Shown here in pieces: positions 43,736 to 52,172 of a DNA stretch of 64,000 nt (positions are counted from its first letter, which is position 1; each line of letters opens with the position of its first letter). The position numbers and the translations under genes were made by a program. The notes below the pieces were generated by a model. It had not been told where the DNA came from and ran no database searches. It saw nothing but the letters and a program-made list of their open reading frames with translations. The DNA is from JAJFKX01 sp965230265 (GTDB lineage: Bacteria; Pseudomonadota; Gammaproteobacteria; Xanthomonadales; Wenzhouxiangellaceae): NCBI GenBank assembly GCA_965230265.1, contig OZ245999.1:248001-312000 (forward strand). The letters are read 5' to 3'.

Positions 43736-45448
43736 ATGTTGATTCGATTGATAATGGTCGCCTTTGTGGTGGTGGCATTGACCATGTCATCCAATGCTCA
43801 ACAGCAGCCAAAATTTATCCAGGTTGTTGAGCAGGCAACGGTGTGCTTTAGTGAAGTCACTGCACCACCAGACTTTGATGCCAGTGATTGTAGGCTCAAC
43901 GAGCTACATGAGATAAACCCCCAGGGACGTGTGATCTGGATTAAAGCCAGCATTGAGTTACCCTCTGAATGGATGGCCACCGGAACGCCGCTGGCTTTAC
44001 ATCTGGGTGCATTGGCTTCAAGTCAATTTTATTGGAATGGTGAGCGGGTGGGGAGCAATGGAACGCCTGGCGTATCAAAAGCACAGGAAACTCCCGGAAA
44101 GCTGGATGCGGCAGTATTCATACCACAGCATTTATTGACAGCAGGGGAAAATCAACTGGCTATAAAAATGTCCAGTTTTCATAACTTCATCCAGGTATAT
44201 ACCCCGCTTCATTATTTATATGTAGCTGCAGCAAGTCCGAGAACCTCTCCGCTTAGCTTTTATTATGCGCCGGCTTTGCTAACGGCTGGTGCATTTGTGT
44301 TGGCGGCGGTGTATTTCGGTCTTATTTCGGTCACAGATCGACGTCGGTCTGGAACAGTGCTAATTGCGTTGATGGCATTGCTTGCAGTGGGTCAGTTAGG
44401 TGCTGAGTCATTGAGAGGTGTTGTCAGCTACTCGTACCCTTGGCAGATCTGGCGGTTGATTGGCGTGATGTTTTGCGCGATTGGTTTTGCGTTAATTATG
44501 CTGACCTATGTAACAAGGCGTTTTCAGCCAAAATACTGGAAGGTTTTGCTGGCTTCTGCAATAGCTGTGATTGTAGTGATTGTCATGTTTTTTCCAGGCT
44601 TTGATTTTAAGACATTATTCAGTTTGACGGCACTTTGTTTAATGGCTTTGGTGAGTGTGATCAAACCTGTTTTGCGAGGTGTTAAGGGTGCGTTGATTAC
44701 TGCGGGTGCGCTGATCGGTTTTCTTATTTTGATAATTGTGGATCAACAGGCTTTTCTGGATCGTACATTTTATTTTGCTGCAGCCATGCTAACGGTGGCT
44801 TTGTTTGTCGATCAGGCACGGGAAATGCGTCGCATACATGCGGATAGACAAATGATCCGCAGTCGCGCTGAACGACTGGAGCTGGAATTGTTGCGTAGAC
44901 GTATTGCACCGCATTTTCTGATGAATACGCTAAATGCTTTGACCGAATGGGTTGAATCGGATCCAGCCACTGGCGTCAAAATGATCGATGCACTGGCCGA
45001 AGAGTTTCGCCTGCTAGGACAGATGAGTCAGCGGGCTCTTGTTCCACTGGCTGATGAAGTGGCGTTGTGTCAGCGCCATTTGGAAGTAATGTCTTACCGG
45101 GTTGACCGAAGCTTTTCGATGGCGGTTGAAAATATTGATGAAAAACTGGCCATTCCACCAGGCATTGTGCATACGCTGATTGAAAATGCATTTACACACG
45201 GTCGCTTTGTTGATGGTGCTCAATTTACCCTAAAGCAAAGCAAAACCGATGGACAGACGGTGCTGACCCTGATAACACCACCGGTTGATGCAGTGCGTAA
45301 TATTGATGGGGAATCTGGTGGTGAAGGTCTGGCGTATGTGCGCAAACGTCTGGCTTCTGCATTTGGTGCTTCGGCATCTTTTGTAGATGGGCCTGGAACA
45401 GAGGGTCGCTGGATATCGCGAATTTCCTTCTCTGGAACCGATAGTTGA
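43736..45448 (+). CDS. LytS/YehU-type membrane histidine kinase
   Basis: A 570-residue sensor. It has a short signal or anchor helix (residues 1-20), an extracytoplasmic jelly-roll-like part of the 7TMR-DISM extracellular type (about 30-165, with VIWIKASIELPSEW and ALASSQFYWNGERVG), about seven transmembrane helices (about 175-360), and a C-terminal His_kinase domain: phospho-acceptor H393 in RRRIAPHFLMNTLNAL, and the ATP-binding N box LIENAFTHGRF near 480-490. The last glycine motif is GEGLAYVRKRL. This is the LytS/NarX-distant PF06580 group that partners LytTR regulators. The next gene begins inside its stop codon. The signal is unknown. Confidence 0.9.
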   Translation: MLIRLIMVAFVVVALTMSSNAQQQPKFIQVVEQATVCFSEVTAPPDFDASDCRLNELHEINPQGRVIWIKASIELPSEWMATGTPLALHLGALASSQFYWNGERVGSNGTPGVSKAQETPGKLDAAVFIPQHLLTAGENQLAIKMSSFHNFIQVYTPLHYLYVAAASPRTSPLSFYYAPALLTAGAFVLAAVYFGLISVTDRRRSGTVLIALMALLAVGQLGAESLRGVVSYSYPWQIWRLIGVMFCAIGFALIMLTYVTRRFQPKYWKVLLASAIAVIVVIVMFFPGFDFKTLFSLTALCLMALVSVIKPVLRGVKGALITAGALIGFLILIIVDQQAFLDRTFYFAAAMLTVALFVDQAREMRRIHADRQMIRSRAERLELELLRRRIAPHFLMNTLNALTEWVESDPATGVKMIDALAEEFRLLGQMSQRALVPLADEVALCQRHLEVMSYRVDRSFSMAVENIDEKLAIPPGIVHTLIENAFTHGRFVDGAQFTLKQSKTDGQTVLTLITPPVDAVRNIDGESGGEGLAYVRKRLASAFGASASFVDGPGTEGRWISRISFSGTDS

Positions 45449-46149
45449 ATGTTTTAATCGTTGAAGATGAGGCGCCTGCAGCAAGGCGGTTGCGTCGATT
45501 GGTTGCCAATGAACTGGCGATGGATATTGATGATATTGTTTTGGCTGATACCTTGGACAAGGCTTGCCGGTGTTTGGCCGAAACACCAATAGAATTGTTG
45601 TTGCTGGACCTGGATCTTTCTGGCCGCGATGGTTTTGAGGCTTTGCGCAGTGTTGGGGAAAATCAGCCAGCAACTGTAATCGTATCTGCCAATGTAGATC
45701 GTGCGCTGGAGGCTTTTGATCATGACGTCATCGATTTTGTTTCAAAACCCGTATCGGCAGAACGGTTATCCCGTGCATTGAATCGTGTGCGTGAAGCGCG
45801 CAGTGAGGAAATGCGTTTGATGATTCGTTCGCTTGGATGCACAGAGATTGTTCAGGTCAGCAATATCATCCGGTTTGCCGGGGCGGATGATTATGTAGAG
45901 GTGGTGACCACCGATGGCCGCAGCCTGCTGCATTACGACAGGCTGGATAAGCTGGAGCGCCAGTTGCCGCCATCATTTGTTCGTACGCATCGCTCGCATA
46001 TTATTAATACGCATCAGGTGCTGCAATTGCGTGCAATCGGTCGTGGGCAATACGTTATGGAAACCAGCGATGATCAGCAAATTCCAATCAGCCGCCGCCG
46101 GCTGCGAGCGGTCAAAAATAGGCTGCTATCTGATGCGAAGAAAGTATGA
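45445..46149 (+). CDS. LytTR-family response regulator
   Basis: A 234-residue regulator with a receiver domain (about 1-115; acid pocket E7/D8, phospho-Asp D55 in ELLLLDLDLSGRDGFEAL, SKP loop with Lys near 100) and a LytTR DNA-binding domain (about 130-230, with IIRFAGADDYVEVVTTDGRS and FVRTHRSHIINTHQVLQLR). It binds promoter repeats and activates genes when phosphorylated by the kinase. The start is TTG 45445 (TTGA overlap), inside the kinase stop codon. No ATG exists in frame near the start, so the TTG is required. This is a translationally coupled sensor-regulator pair. Confidence 0.93.
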   Translation: MNVLIVEDEAPAARRLRRLVANELAMDIDDIVLADTLDKACRCLAETPIELLLLDLDLSGRDGFEALRSVGENQPATVIVSANVDRALEAFDHDVIDFVSKPVSAERLSRALNRVREARSEEMRLMIRSLGCTEIVQVSNIIRFAGADDYVEVVTTDGRSLLHYDRLDKLERQLPPSFVRTHRSHIINTHQVLQLRAIGRGQYVMETSDDQQIPISRRRLRAVKNRLLSDAKKV

Positions 46150-46232
46150 ATAATCAAAAATAAATTTGTGAGTTTTTATTGTTTGTAAACTATCAACTGT
46201 GCTGGATACTTACGCTTGGCGTCTTATTAAAT

Positions 46233-46256
46233 GTAAAAAAAGCATTATTTTTTTAC
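46233..46256 (+). terminator. AT-rich hairpin after the LytTR gene
   Basis: GTAAAAAAA (46233-46241) and TTTTTTTAC (46248-46256) pair around GCATTA, 84 bases after the regulator stop. The stem is A-T only apart from its first pair, and the descending arm is a seven-T run. It may end the two-component transcript but is weaker than a GC-rich terminator. Confidence 0.4.
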
Positions 46257-46430
46257 TGCTTCTTTGCATATGATCCTGAATGCTTGATATTTCGTATATT
46301 TTATTATTGACACTAATGTAATTTTTGAAAAACTGCTTATTATCTGTTGCCTAGTAATTTTTTGGCTTATTCAACGGTTATCAGATCGTTTTTTAGCTAT
46401 ATTTTTTAACTTGGAATGGAGAATTAAGCA

Positions 46431-46796
46431 ATGAATAATCAAACACCTGAACTTAATGGATATTGCCCTGTTGCCTACTTTGTCGCTGACGGTCCTTTAA
46501 AGGGCAGCGCTGAATTTAGTTCAATGTACGACGGTAAGGTTTATCACTTGGTCAGCGCTGAAGCTAAGCAGGCTTTTGATGCAAATCCAGCTAAGTTTGT
46601 CCCTGCCTTTGGCGGGGCATGTGCTTTTGGTATGTCAATCAACGAAAAATTCCCTGTTGACCCCACTAACTATAAGGTGGTCGGCGATCGTTTGTTCTTG
46701 TTTTTGAAAAATGATGAAACCGATGCTTTAGAGCTTTGGAATAAAAACGAAGACGAGGCAGCTATGGTTGCTAAGGCTGATGCAAACTTTGTATAA
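46431..46796 (+). CDS. YHS-domain protein
   Basis: A 121-residue cytosolic protein. The YHS-like domain runs from CPVAYFVADGPLKGSAEFSS through YDGKVYHLVSAEAKQAFDAN and PAKFVPAFGGACAFG, the usual metal-binding-type fold of Cys, Tyr and Phe residues; the single pair C12 and C64 would be near each other. YHS domains occur in copper and other metal-handling proteins, and some stand alone. The rest (about 75-121) is charged and helical. ATG 46431 is preceded by GGAATGGAGAA, a good ribosome site. A long terminator follows. No metal-transport neighbour is present, so the role is open. Confidence 0.82.
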   Translation: MNNQTPELNGYCPVAYFVADGPLKGSAEFSSMYDGKVYHLVSAEAKQAFDANPAKFVPAFGGACAFGMSINEKFPVDPTNYKVVGDRLFLFLKNDETDALELWNKNEDEAAMVAKADANFV

Positions 46797-46823
46797 ATCT
46801 TTGGTTTGCCAAATCACCGAGCC

Positions 46824-46859
46824 AACACCAGCATGCTTGTAAAGCATGCTGGTGTTTTT
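46824..46859 (+). terminator. Strong intrinsic terminator of the YHS gene
   Basis: A perfect 15-bp stem, AACACCAGCATGCTT (46824-46838) with AAGCATGCTGGTGTT (46842-46856), loop of three bases, followed by TTT. The last stem bases and following bases give five Ts in a row. It lies 27 bases after the stop and is the clearest terminator seen. Confidence 0.9.
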
Positions 46860-46972
46860 ACATGAATCAGAATCCAATAGAGCCGTCAATATTAACTTAC
46901 TGATTAATCTTATGGTCCGGTTAAAACCAAGCTGTATTGTGCAATACAGCAATAGCAATTTATTGGGTTGAT

Positions 46973-48004
46973 TTAAGGTGCTGGGTCTTCAAACCCATCT
47001 TCGAAAAACTCCTCACCCAGAATAACCAATAAAGTGGGGTTAAAGAACCAGTTAAAATTATCGGCTGAACCCAGTTGAATATTCGCATTGTTAATACGTA
47101 AGTGATTGGGGGGTGATACCGTCGCTGAATTAATGGAGCAGAACGCAAATGCAGTCCCAGTGACATTCAGTTGTACGTCACAATTGGGCGCGACACCTAT
47201 GTATTCGACATTAATGGTGTAATCATCCGCTGTGCCCTGAAGTTCATCAACGCCTGCCATGCCCAGCCGCAATGTGGCCACATCGTCATGGCCGAGCTGC
47301 CTTTGGTCTTCATCAGTAAATGCACCTTGTTGCATAACCGCTTCTGATAATGACAATCCAAACAAACCACTGACATCGCGATCTGCATTGGTGGCAAATA
47401 GGTCTCCAGCAGGCAAGTCGGCCAAATCAAGCGAATAAGTTGTGATGTCAACAGTGTTGCCGATAGTAAACGGATTGTTATCGACTGTTCTAAACCAATG
47501 CCGGTTGTTGTCGTCACCGCGAATATCATCGCTGGAACCGCGTATCCCGTCAGGACCAAAGTTCAGGTCAAAAATATTATTTGCTCCGTCTCCAGCTTGT
47601 GTGTAATCACGATCTGCTGCAGGCACGCCGGATTCGGTGGCCAAATTGGGGTGTGCCAGGCCGATACAGTGACCCAGTTCATGCAGTAAGGTGGATTCAA
47701 AATCAACAGCACCGGCAGGAATATCATTATCAGCACCTAGTAAAACATTGCCGGTGCTTGGCGTTAACGTATTCCAAACGGTGGTGACATTGCGGGCAGA
47801 AATATCCAGCTCGGCAATACTCTCGCTGCCAGGGTTTACACAAAAAGTGACGGTAATTTCTCCACCGGTACCGGTGTAGGTGCTCGGATGAGTAATAATG
47901 TTCGGGTTGCCATCACTGGAGAAGACAAATGCACCGGCATTGACCAAAGGACTGGCTGCCAGGCACACCAATGCAGTGAGTAATTTTGCGGATAAGTATT
48001 TCAT
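46973..48004 (-). CDS. Secreted zinc metalloprotease, metzincin-like HExxHxxGxxH
   Basis: A 343-residue exported protein with a signal peptide ending near LVNAGAF. The zinc motif HELGHCIGLAH is at residues 108-118, with E109 as the catalytic base. This is the metzincin form of an HExxH protease; no Met-turn is obvious to me. The rest is rich in Asp and Asn with repeated GDG/GADN stretches (AADRDYTQAGDGANNIFDLN, FGPDGIRGSSDD), which may bind calcium. The end is EEFFEDGFEDPAP, a short acidic FEDGFE tail that I recall from other secreted proteins of related bacteria and that may be a sorting or processing signal. It overlaps the upstream 194-residue gene by four bases. Confidence 0.82.
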   Translation of the reverse strand: MKYLSAKLLTALVCLAASPLVNAGAFVFSSDGNPNIITHPSTYTGTGGEITVTFCVNPGSESIAELDISARNVTTVWNTLTPSTGNVLLGADNDIPAGAVDFESTLLHELGHCIGLAHPNLATESGVPAADRDYTQAGDGANNIFDLNFGPDGIRGSSDDIRGDDNNRHWFRTVDNNPFTIGNTVDITTYSLDLADLPAGDLFATNADRDVSGLFGLSLSEAVMQQGAFTDEDQRQLGHDDVATLRLGMAGVDELQGTADDYTINVEYIGVAPNCDVQLNVTGTAFAFCSINSATVSPPNHLRINNANIQLGSADNFNWFFNPTLLVILGEEFFEDGFEDPAP

Positions 48005-48582
48005 TGGGACACCTCAATGCGTTGCATGCGAAGGTCGGTGGTTAGCGCATCCAGGACATCCAGCGCTTGGGATAAATCTTCAAGCGCAGTGATTTGCGGG
48101 TAGAGTTGTGCCTGATTGCGAACGCCAACAAAAGAAAAACGCCGCCCATCAAGATCGGCAGCAGGTGACAATCGATTGCTGATATGCAAATGAGTGATTT
48201 CAGGGTCGGTAATAATAGTGACACTTTGGCCTGGTAATTGCGCCGCTTCAAATGCTGCACGCTGTTCTAGTTTCAGCGCATTGTTTGTGGTTTCTGCATC
48301 AAAACGGTCGACACCCAGCTGCCGTAACGAGTTAACGATGTTATTGGTTTCGGTGGCAGTGAGCTGATATTGATAGTCACCTGCAAGACGCATAAAAACC
48401 GGGTAATGTACCTCTACGGTACCATCTGCAAACAGACGCACATTGATGGCGTTGTCGGTTTCCTGGACTATCCCGAATTCACGCTGATAATCCAGCAATA
48501 GCTGCGTATCATTTGCACTGGTAGCAGATAGCGAAAAGCCAAATAAAAGGATTAATAAAAAACATAAATAACCTTTAAGCAT
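48001..48582 (-). CDS. Secreted partner protein upstream of the metalloprotease, unknown
   Basis: From ATG 48582 the product has 193 residues; this start has GGAG six bases upstream, while the ATG at 48588 touches it directly. The signal peptide (MLKGYLCFLLILLFGFSLSA) precedes a small beta-rich domain (residues about 40-125, with NAINVRLFADGTVEVHYPVF) and a helical region with LTATETNNIVNSLRQLGVDR, a pattern seen in some DUF6438-type domains, though I cannot confirm this. The four-base overlap with the metalloprotease start couples the two. It could be a chaperone, inhibitor or propeptide-like helper of the protease. I do not assign a function. Confidence 0.75.
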   Translation of the reverse strand: MLKGYLCFLLILLFGFSLSATSANDTQLLLDYQREFGIVQETDNAINVRLFADGTVEVHYPVFMRLAGDYQYQLTATETNNIVNSLRQLGVDRFDAETTNNALKLEQRAAFEAAQLPGQSVTIITDPEITHLHISNRLSPAADLDGRRFSFVGVRNQAQLYPQITALEDLSQALDVLDALTTDLRMQRIEVSQ

Positions 48583-48679
48583 ACTCATCTCCTTTTAAAC
48601 CATGCATTCCCCTATAGTTTATTCTTAACGCAACAAAGTTTTGTTAAATCATGTACTGGGTGTGATAGTGCGTGTTTGT

Positions 48680-49126
48680 TTACGACCAGCGCATCACCGC
48701 CGCTAAAGCAATGCCATGGCAAGCCAAAACCATCAGTGTGAGTTGTCCCCGTAGTTGAATCATCCACTTAGGCATACCATCAGGTGCATGGCGCCAATCA
48801 AGCAAGCCCTGTAGCAAAAAAGCGATCCCCAGTGCAGCAATTTGCCAAAATGGTGTGCTTAGCAGTAGACAACCAAGTGCAACAAGGCTGGGTGCAACAG
48901 CCAATATCAAAGCGTTGACTGATAATGGGTGCTGTAGAGCCAAGCCCCAGCGTATACCGCCAAGAAAGGACAGGATAACTGCGCTGTAAATCACGAACAC
49001 CTGCAGTGCAAAGCCAGTGAATAGTGGCCATTCGGTGTGCAGATTGATTGCGGTGAACAAAAAGGGGAGCACGCCAGCGTAACCTAACCAGTATGCGATA
49101 AGGGGTTTATTGTTGTTGTGCATCAT
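48680..49126 (-). CDS. DUF3429-family small membrane protein
   Basis: A 148-residue inner-membrane protein from ATG 49126 (GTG 49138 and ATG 49123 are alternatives; no clear ribosome site). About four or five hydrophobic segments are visible. The family signature is in the middle: YSAVILSFLGGIRWGLALQH, then a C-terminal LLDWRHAPDGMPKWMIQLRG, both as in DUF3429 and TMEM69-like proteins. Function is unknown across the family. It is divergent from the oppB gene, from which it is separated by about 140 bases. It does not adjoin other membrane genes. Confidence 0.87.
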   Translation of the reverse strand: MMHNNNKPLIAYWLGYAGVLPFLFTAINLHTEWPLFTGFALQVFVIYSAVILSFLGGIRWGLALQHPLSVNALILAVAPSLVALGCLLLSTPFWQIAALGIAFLLQGLLDWRHAPDGMPKWMIQLRGQLTLMVLACHGIALAAVMRWS

Positions 49127-49269
49127 TTTTTCTATCACTTACACCAATGCGTAGTATGCCCTTGTTATTGATAATTACCCAGCGGTATCAGGTGTGATTG
49201 CAGCCATAGTACTTGCATTTTTTGCCCAGCAGTCTAGGCTTGCAACATGCAGTACGAACAACTCCAATA

Positions 49270-50208
49270 ATGATCCGCTATGCCATTGAGCGGTTGTTGT
49301 CAGCAATTCCTACATTGCTGCTGCTGATTACGCTGGCTTTTTTTATGATTCGCATAGCGCCAGGTGGGCCGTTTGACAGTGAGCGGGCGCTGCCGCCGGA
49401 AATTGAGGCCAACCTGAATCATCTCTACCATTTGGATGAATCATTGCCGGTGCAGTATGTGCGTTATTTGGGTCAGATTATCCGCCTGGATTTTGGACCT
49501 TCATTTCAATACCGTGATTGGAGCGTTAATGATTTGATTGCCAGTGGTTTTCCGGTGTCTTTCACTTTAGGTATGTTGGCTTTATTGGTGGCAGTCATCA
49601 TCGGCGGCAGTCTTGGGGTCCATGCAGCGGTCCGACAAAACAAACCGGATGACTACGCCACGATGGCCCTGGCGATGACCGGTATATCGGTCCCCACCTT
49701 TGTTCTGGCACCTTTGTTAATTCTGGTATTTGCTGTATGGCTGAATTGGCTGCCGGCGGGCGGCTGGGCTTGGAGGCCTGCGAATATATTTTTACCGGTG
49801 GTGACTTTATCGTTGCCGTTGATTGCCTATATTGCCCGTTTAACCCGTGCCAGTATGATTGAGGTTCTGCGCACTCCTTTTATTCGAACCGCCAAAGCCA
49901 AAGGCTTACCGCAAAGCGCTATTTTATTTCGACATGCTTTGAAGCCGGCGATTTTGCCGGTGATCTCTTATCTGGGTCCAGCGGGGGCAGCGGTGATTAC
50001 TGGCTCGGTTGTGGTTGAGCGTATTTTCACCATCCCCGGTTTGGGCAATCATTTTGTGCAGGGTGCGTTGAACCGTGATTACACACTGGTGATGGGTGTG
50101 GTCATTGTGTATGGCATGTTGATTATCGCATTCAATTTTATTGTTGATTTAATTTACGCTTTGCTCGACCCGCGCATCCGTGCACAGCAACATGGAACAC
50201 ACAAATGA
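49270..50208 (+). CDS. oppB: Oligopeptide ABC transporter permease OppB
   Basis: An inner-membrane permease of 312 residues with six or so helices, which with OppC forms the transport channel. The start ATG 49270 gives the standard N-terminus RYAIERLLSAIPTLLLLITL; no strong ribosome site is seen. The family sequence FFMIRIAPGGPFDSERALPP near residue 24, the EAA loop (IRTAKAKGLPQSAILFRHAL, about 216-235) and the C-terminal VERIFTIPGLGNHFVQGAL are all typical of OppB/DppB. It overlaps oppC by four bases. With oppC, oppD and oppF it makes a complete importer core, but the solute-binding protein is missing nearby. Confidence 0.95.
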   Translation: MIRYAIERLLSAIPTLLLLITLAFFMIRIAPGGPFDSERALPPEIEANLNHLYHLDESLPVQYVRYLGQIIRLDFGPSFQYRDWSVNDLIASGFPVSFTLGMLALLVAVIIGGSLGVHAAVRQNKPDDYATMALAMTGISVPTFVLAPLLILVFAVWLNWLPAGGWAWRPANIFLPVVTLSLPLIAYIARLTRASMIEVLRTPFIRTAKAKGLPQSAILFRHALKPAILPVISYLGPAGAAVITGSVVVERIFTIPGLGNHFVQGALNRDYTLVMGVVIVYGMLIIAFNFIVDLIYALLDPRIRAQQHGTHK

Positions 50209-51107
50209 GCAGTACGGCCGTGCCTGCCGGAGCAGGTGCTCAACGTAAAATCACCCATAGTCGTTCGCTATGGGCAGATGCGTGGCGGCGGTTGTTGCGT
50301 AACAGGGCTGCGGTCATATCCGGGATTATCCTGATCCTGTTGGGCCTGTTTGTTATCTTTGGGCCTTTGATTAATCCATGGGATGGAGAACAACCCGATT
50401 GGGATTTCAGCTATCTGGCACCTACGCTGGAACGCTCGCACTGGTTTGGTACTGACACCATCGGCCGTGATTTGTTTGTGCGCACGCTGGAAGGTGGACG
50501 GATATCTCTGGCGCTGGGCATATTGGCGACATTTGTCAGTTTGATTATTGGTATTAGCTACGGTGCGATTGCAGGTTATTACGGTGGACGATTGGATAGC
50601 CTGATGATGCGCTTTGTGGATATCCTTTATGCCATGCCATTTATGTTTTTTGTGATCTTGCTGATGGTGTTTTTTGGTCGCAATTTCTTTTTGATTTTTA
50701 TAGCGATTGGAGCGGTTAACTGGTTGGATATGGCGCGAATTGTTCGCGGGCAGACACTGAGCTTGCGCAATAAAGACTTCGTGCTGGCTGCAGAAACCAT
50801 TGGTGTGCAACCAGGGGCGATTATTCGCCGTCACATTATTCCTAATTTGCTGGGCGTGGTGGTGGTGTACGTTACTTTGACCATTCCGCAAGTGATTCTG
50901 GTGGAATCGTTTATGAGCTTTTTGGGGCTTGGGGTGCAGGAGCCTTCGGCGAGTTGGGGTGCGCTGGTGAATGACGGCGCACAGGAGATGGAAACCGCGC
51001 CATGGTCGTTATTGTTCCCGGCAGGCTTTCTGGCATTGACTTTGTTTTGCTTTAATTTCCTGGGTGATGGCCTGCGCGATGCGTTGGACCCCAAGGACCA
51101 TTTATAA
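50205..51107 (+). CDS. oppC: Oligopeptide ABC transporter permease OppC
   Basis: The second channel subunit, 300 residues. The N-terminus (SLWADAWRRLLRNRAAVISG) leads into the first helix. Family markers are HWFGTDTIGRDLFVRTLEGG near 77-96, the EAA loop FVLAAETIGVQPGAIIRRHI near 189-208, and SFMSFLGLGVQEPSASWGAL near 236-255. The start overlaps the oppB stop by four bases (ATGA), and oppD begins 27 bases after its stop. Positions match DppC/OppC of known transporters. The substrate, peptide or other, cannot be fixed. Confidence 0.95.
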   Translation: MSSTAVPAGAGAQRKITHSRSLWADAWRRLLRNRAAVISGIILILLGLFVIFGPLINPWDGEQPDWDFSYLAPTLERSHWFGTDTIGRDLFVRTLEGGRISLALGILATFVSLIIGISYGAIAGYYGGRLDSLMMRFVDILYAMPFMFFVILLMVFFGRNFFLIFIAIGAVNWLDMARIVRGQTLSLRNKDFVLAAETIGVQPGAIIRRHIIPNLLGVVVVYVTLTIPQVILVESFMSFLGLGVQEPSASWGALVNDGAQEMETAPWSLLFPAGFLALTLFCFNFLGDGLRDALDPKDHL

Positions 51108-51134
51108 GTGTGCAGGAGCAATGAGTAAAGCGCA

Positions 51135-52172
51135 ATGAGTCAGGCATTAGTAAACAGTGTAGGCAAGCTCCCGGATAACGCGGATCAATACAATGATGAT
51201 CCCAATCAGCCGATACTGCAGGTGTCTGATTTAAGTGTCAGTTTCAACACGCCCGAAGGCGATGTGCATGCGGTTAATGGCCTGGATTTCAGTATTATGC
51301 CCGGTGAGGTGATGGCCATAGTGGGTGAGTCCGGCTCCGGCAAAACCCAGACTTCATTGGCGATTATGGGCTTGCTGGCAGAAAATGGTGTGGCCTCAGG
51401 CGAAGCCAATTATCGCGGCAAAAATCTGTTGGCTATGGATCGTGCCCAGTTAAATGGCATTCGTGGTAGTGAAATAGCGATGATCTTTCAGGACCCTGGC
51501 ACTTCATTAAACCCGTATTTGACCATTGGTAAACAGATGACCGAGGTGTTGGTTCGGCACCGGGGGATGAATCAGGCCGAGGCCAATGAGCGAGCCTGTG
51601 AAATGTTGCACCAAGTTCGTTTGACAGATGCTGAGCAGCGATTGCGGCAATACCCGCATGAATTATCCGGTGGTATGCAACAGCGCATAATGATTGCCAT
51701 GGGTTTGTTGTGTCGGCCAAGATTATTGATTGCTGATGAACCAACCACCGCCCTGGATGTGACGGTACAGGCAGATATTAACCAACTGATGATGGATTTG
51801 CGCAAGCAATACAATACTGCGATTTTGTTGATCACTCATGATCTTGGTGTGGTTGCTGGTCTGGCTGATAATGTGGCCGTTATTTATGCTGGTCAGATGA
51901 TGGAATACGCACCTGTCAGAGACCTGTACTATCGACCTCGGCACCCCTATAGCCATGGTTTGGTGAATTCGGTGCCGCGTTTGGACCAGCGAGGTCAGCA
52001 ACAGTTAAGAGCCATTCCTGGAAACCCGCCTAACCTTTTGGATATGCCTTCTGGCTGCCCGTTTCGTGACCGTTGTGAATTTGCGTTTAGTGATTGCACG
52101 GCACATCCTTTACTGCGTCAAAGCAGAGAAGATTCACTGGTGCGCTGTCATTTGGATGCACTGCCGGAATAA
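51135..52172 (+). CDS. oppD: Oligopeptide ABC transporter ATPase OppD
   Basis: The first of two ATPases driving import, 345 residues, cytosolic, bound to the permeases. Walker A is GESGSGKTQTSLAI near 64-77, the Q-loop IFQDPGTSLNPYLTIG near 118-133, the signature LSGGMQQRIMIAMGLLCRPR near 176-195, Walker B LLIADEPTTALDVTVQ near 196-211, and the H-loop THDL near 233-236. The C-terminal oligopeptide-transporter extension with GCPFRDRCEFAFSDC carries a Cys cluster that in relatives holds a [4Fe-4S] cluster. The stop overlaps the oppF start by one base. Confidence 0.96.
   Translation: MSQALVNSVGKLPDNADQYNDDPNQPILQVSDLSVSFNTPEGDVHAVNGLDFSIMPGEVMAIVGESGSGKTQTSLAIMGLLAENGVASGEANYRGKNLLAMDRAQLNGIRGSEIAMIFQDPGTSLNPYLTIGKQMTEVLVRHRGMNQAEANERACEMLHQVRLTDAEQRLRQYPHELSGGMQQRIMIAMGLLCRPRLLIADEPTTALDVTVQADINQLMMDLRKQYNTAILLITHDLGVVAGLADNVAVIYAGQMMEYAPVRDLYYRPRHPYSHGLVNSVPRLDQRGQQQLRAIPGNPPNLLDMPSGCPFRDRCEFAFSDCTAHPLLRQSREDSLVRCHLDALPE

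Noticed and set aside
46260..46430. Promoter of the YHS gene (TTGACA near 46308)
   Set aside because: The perfect -35-like hexamer has no acceptable -10 at 16-18 bases, so I cannot support it.
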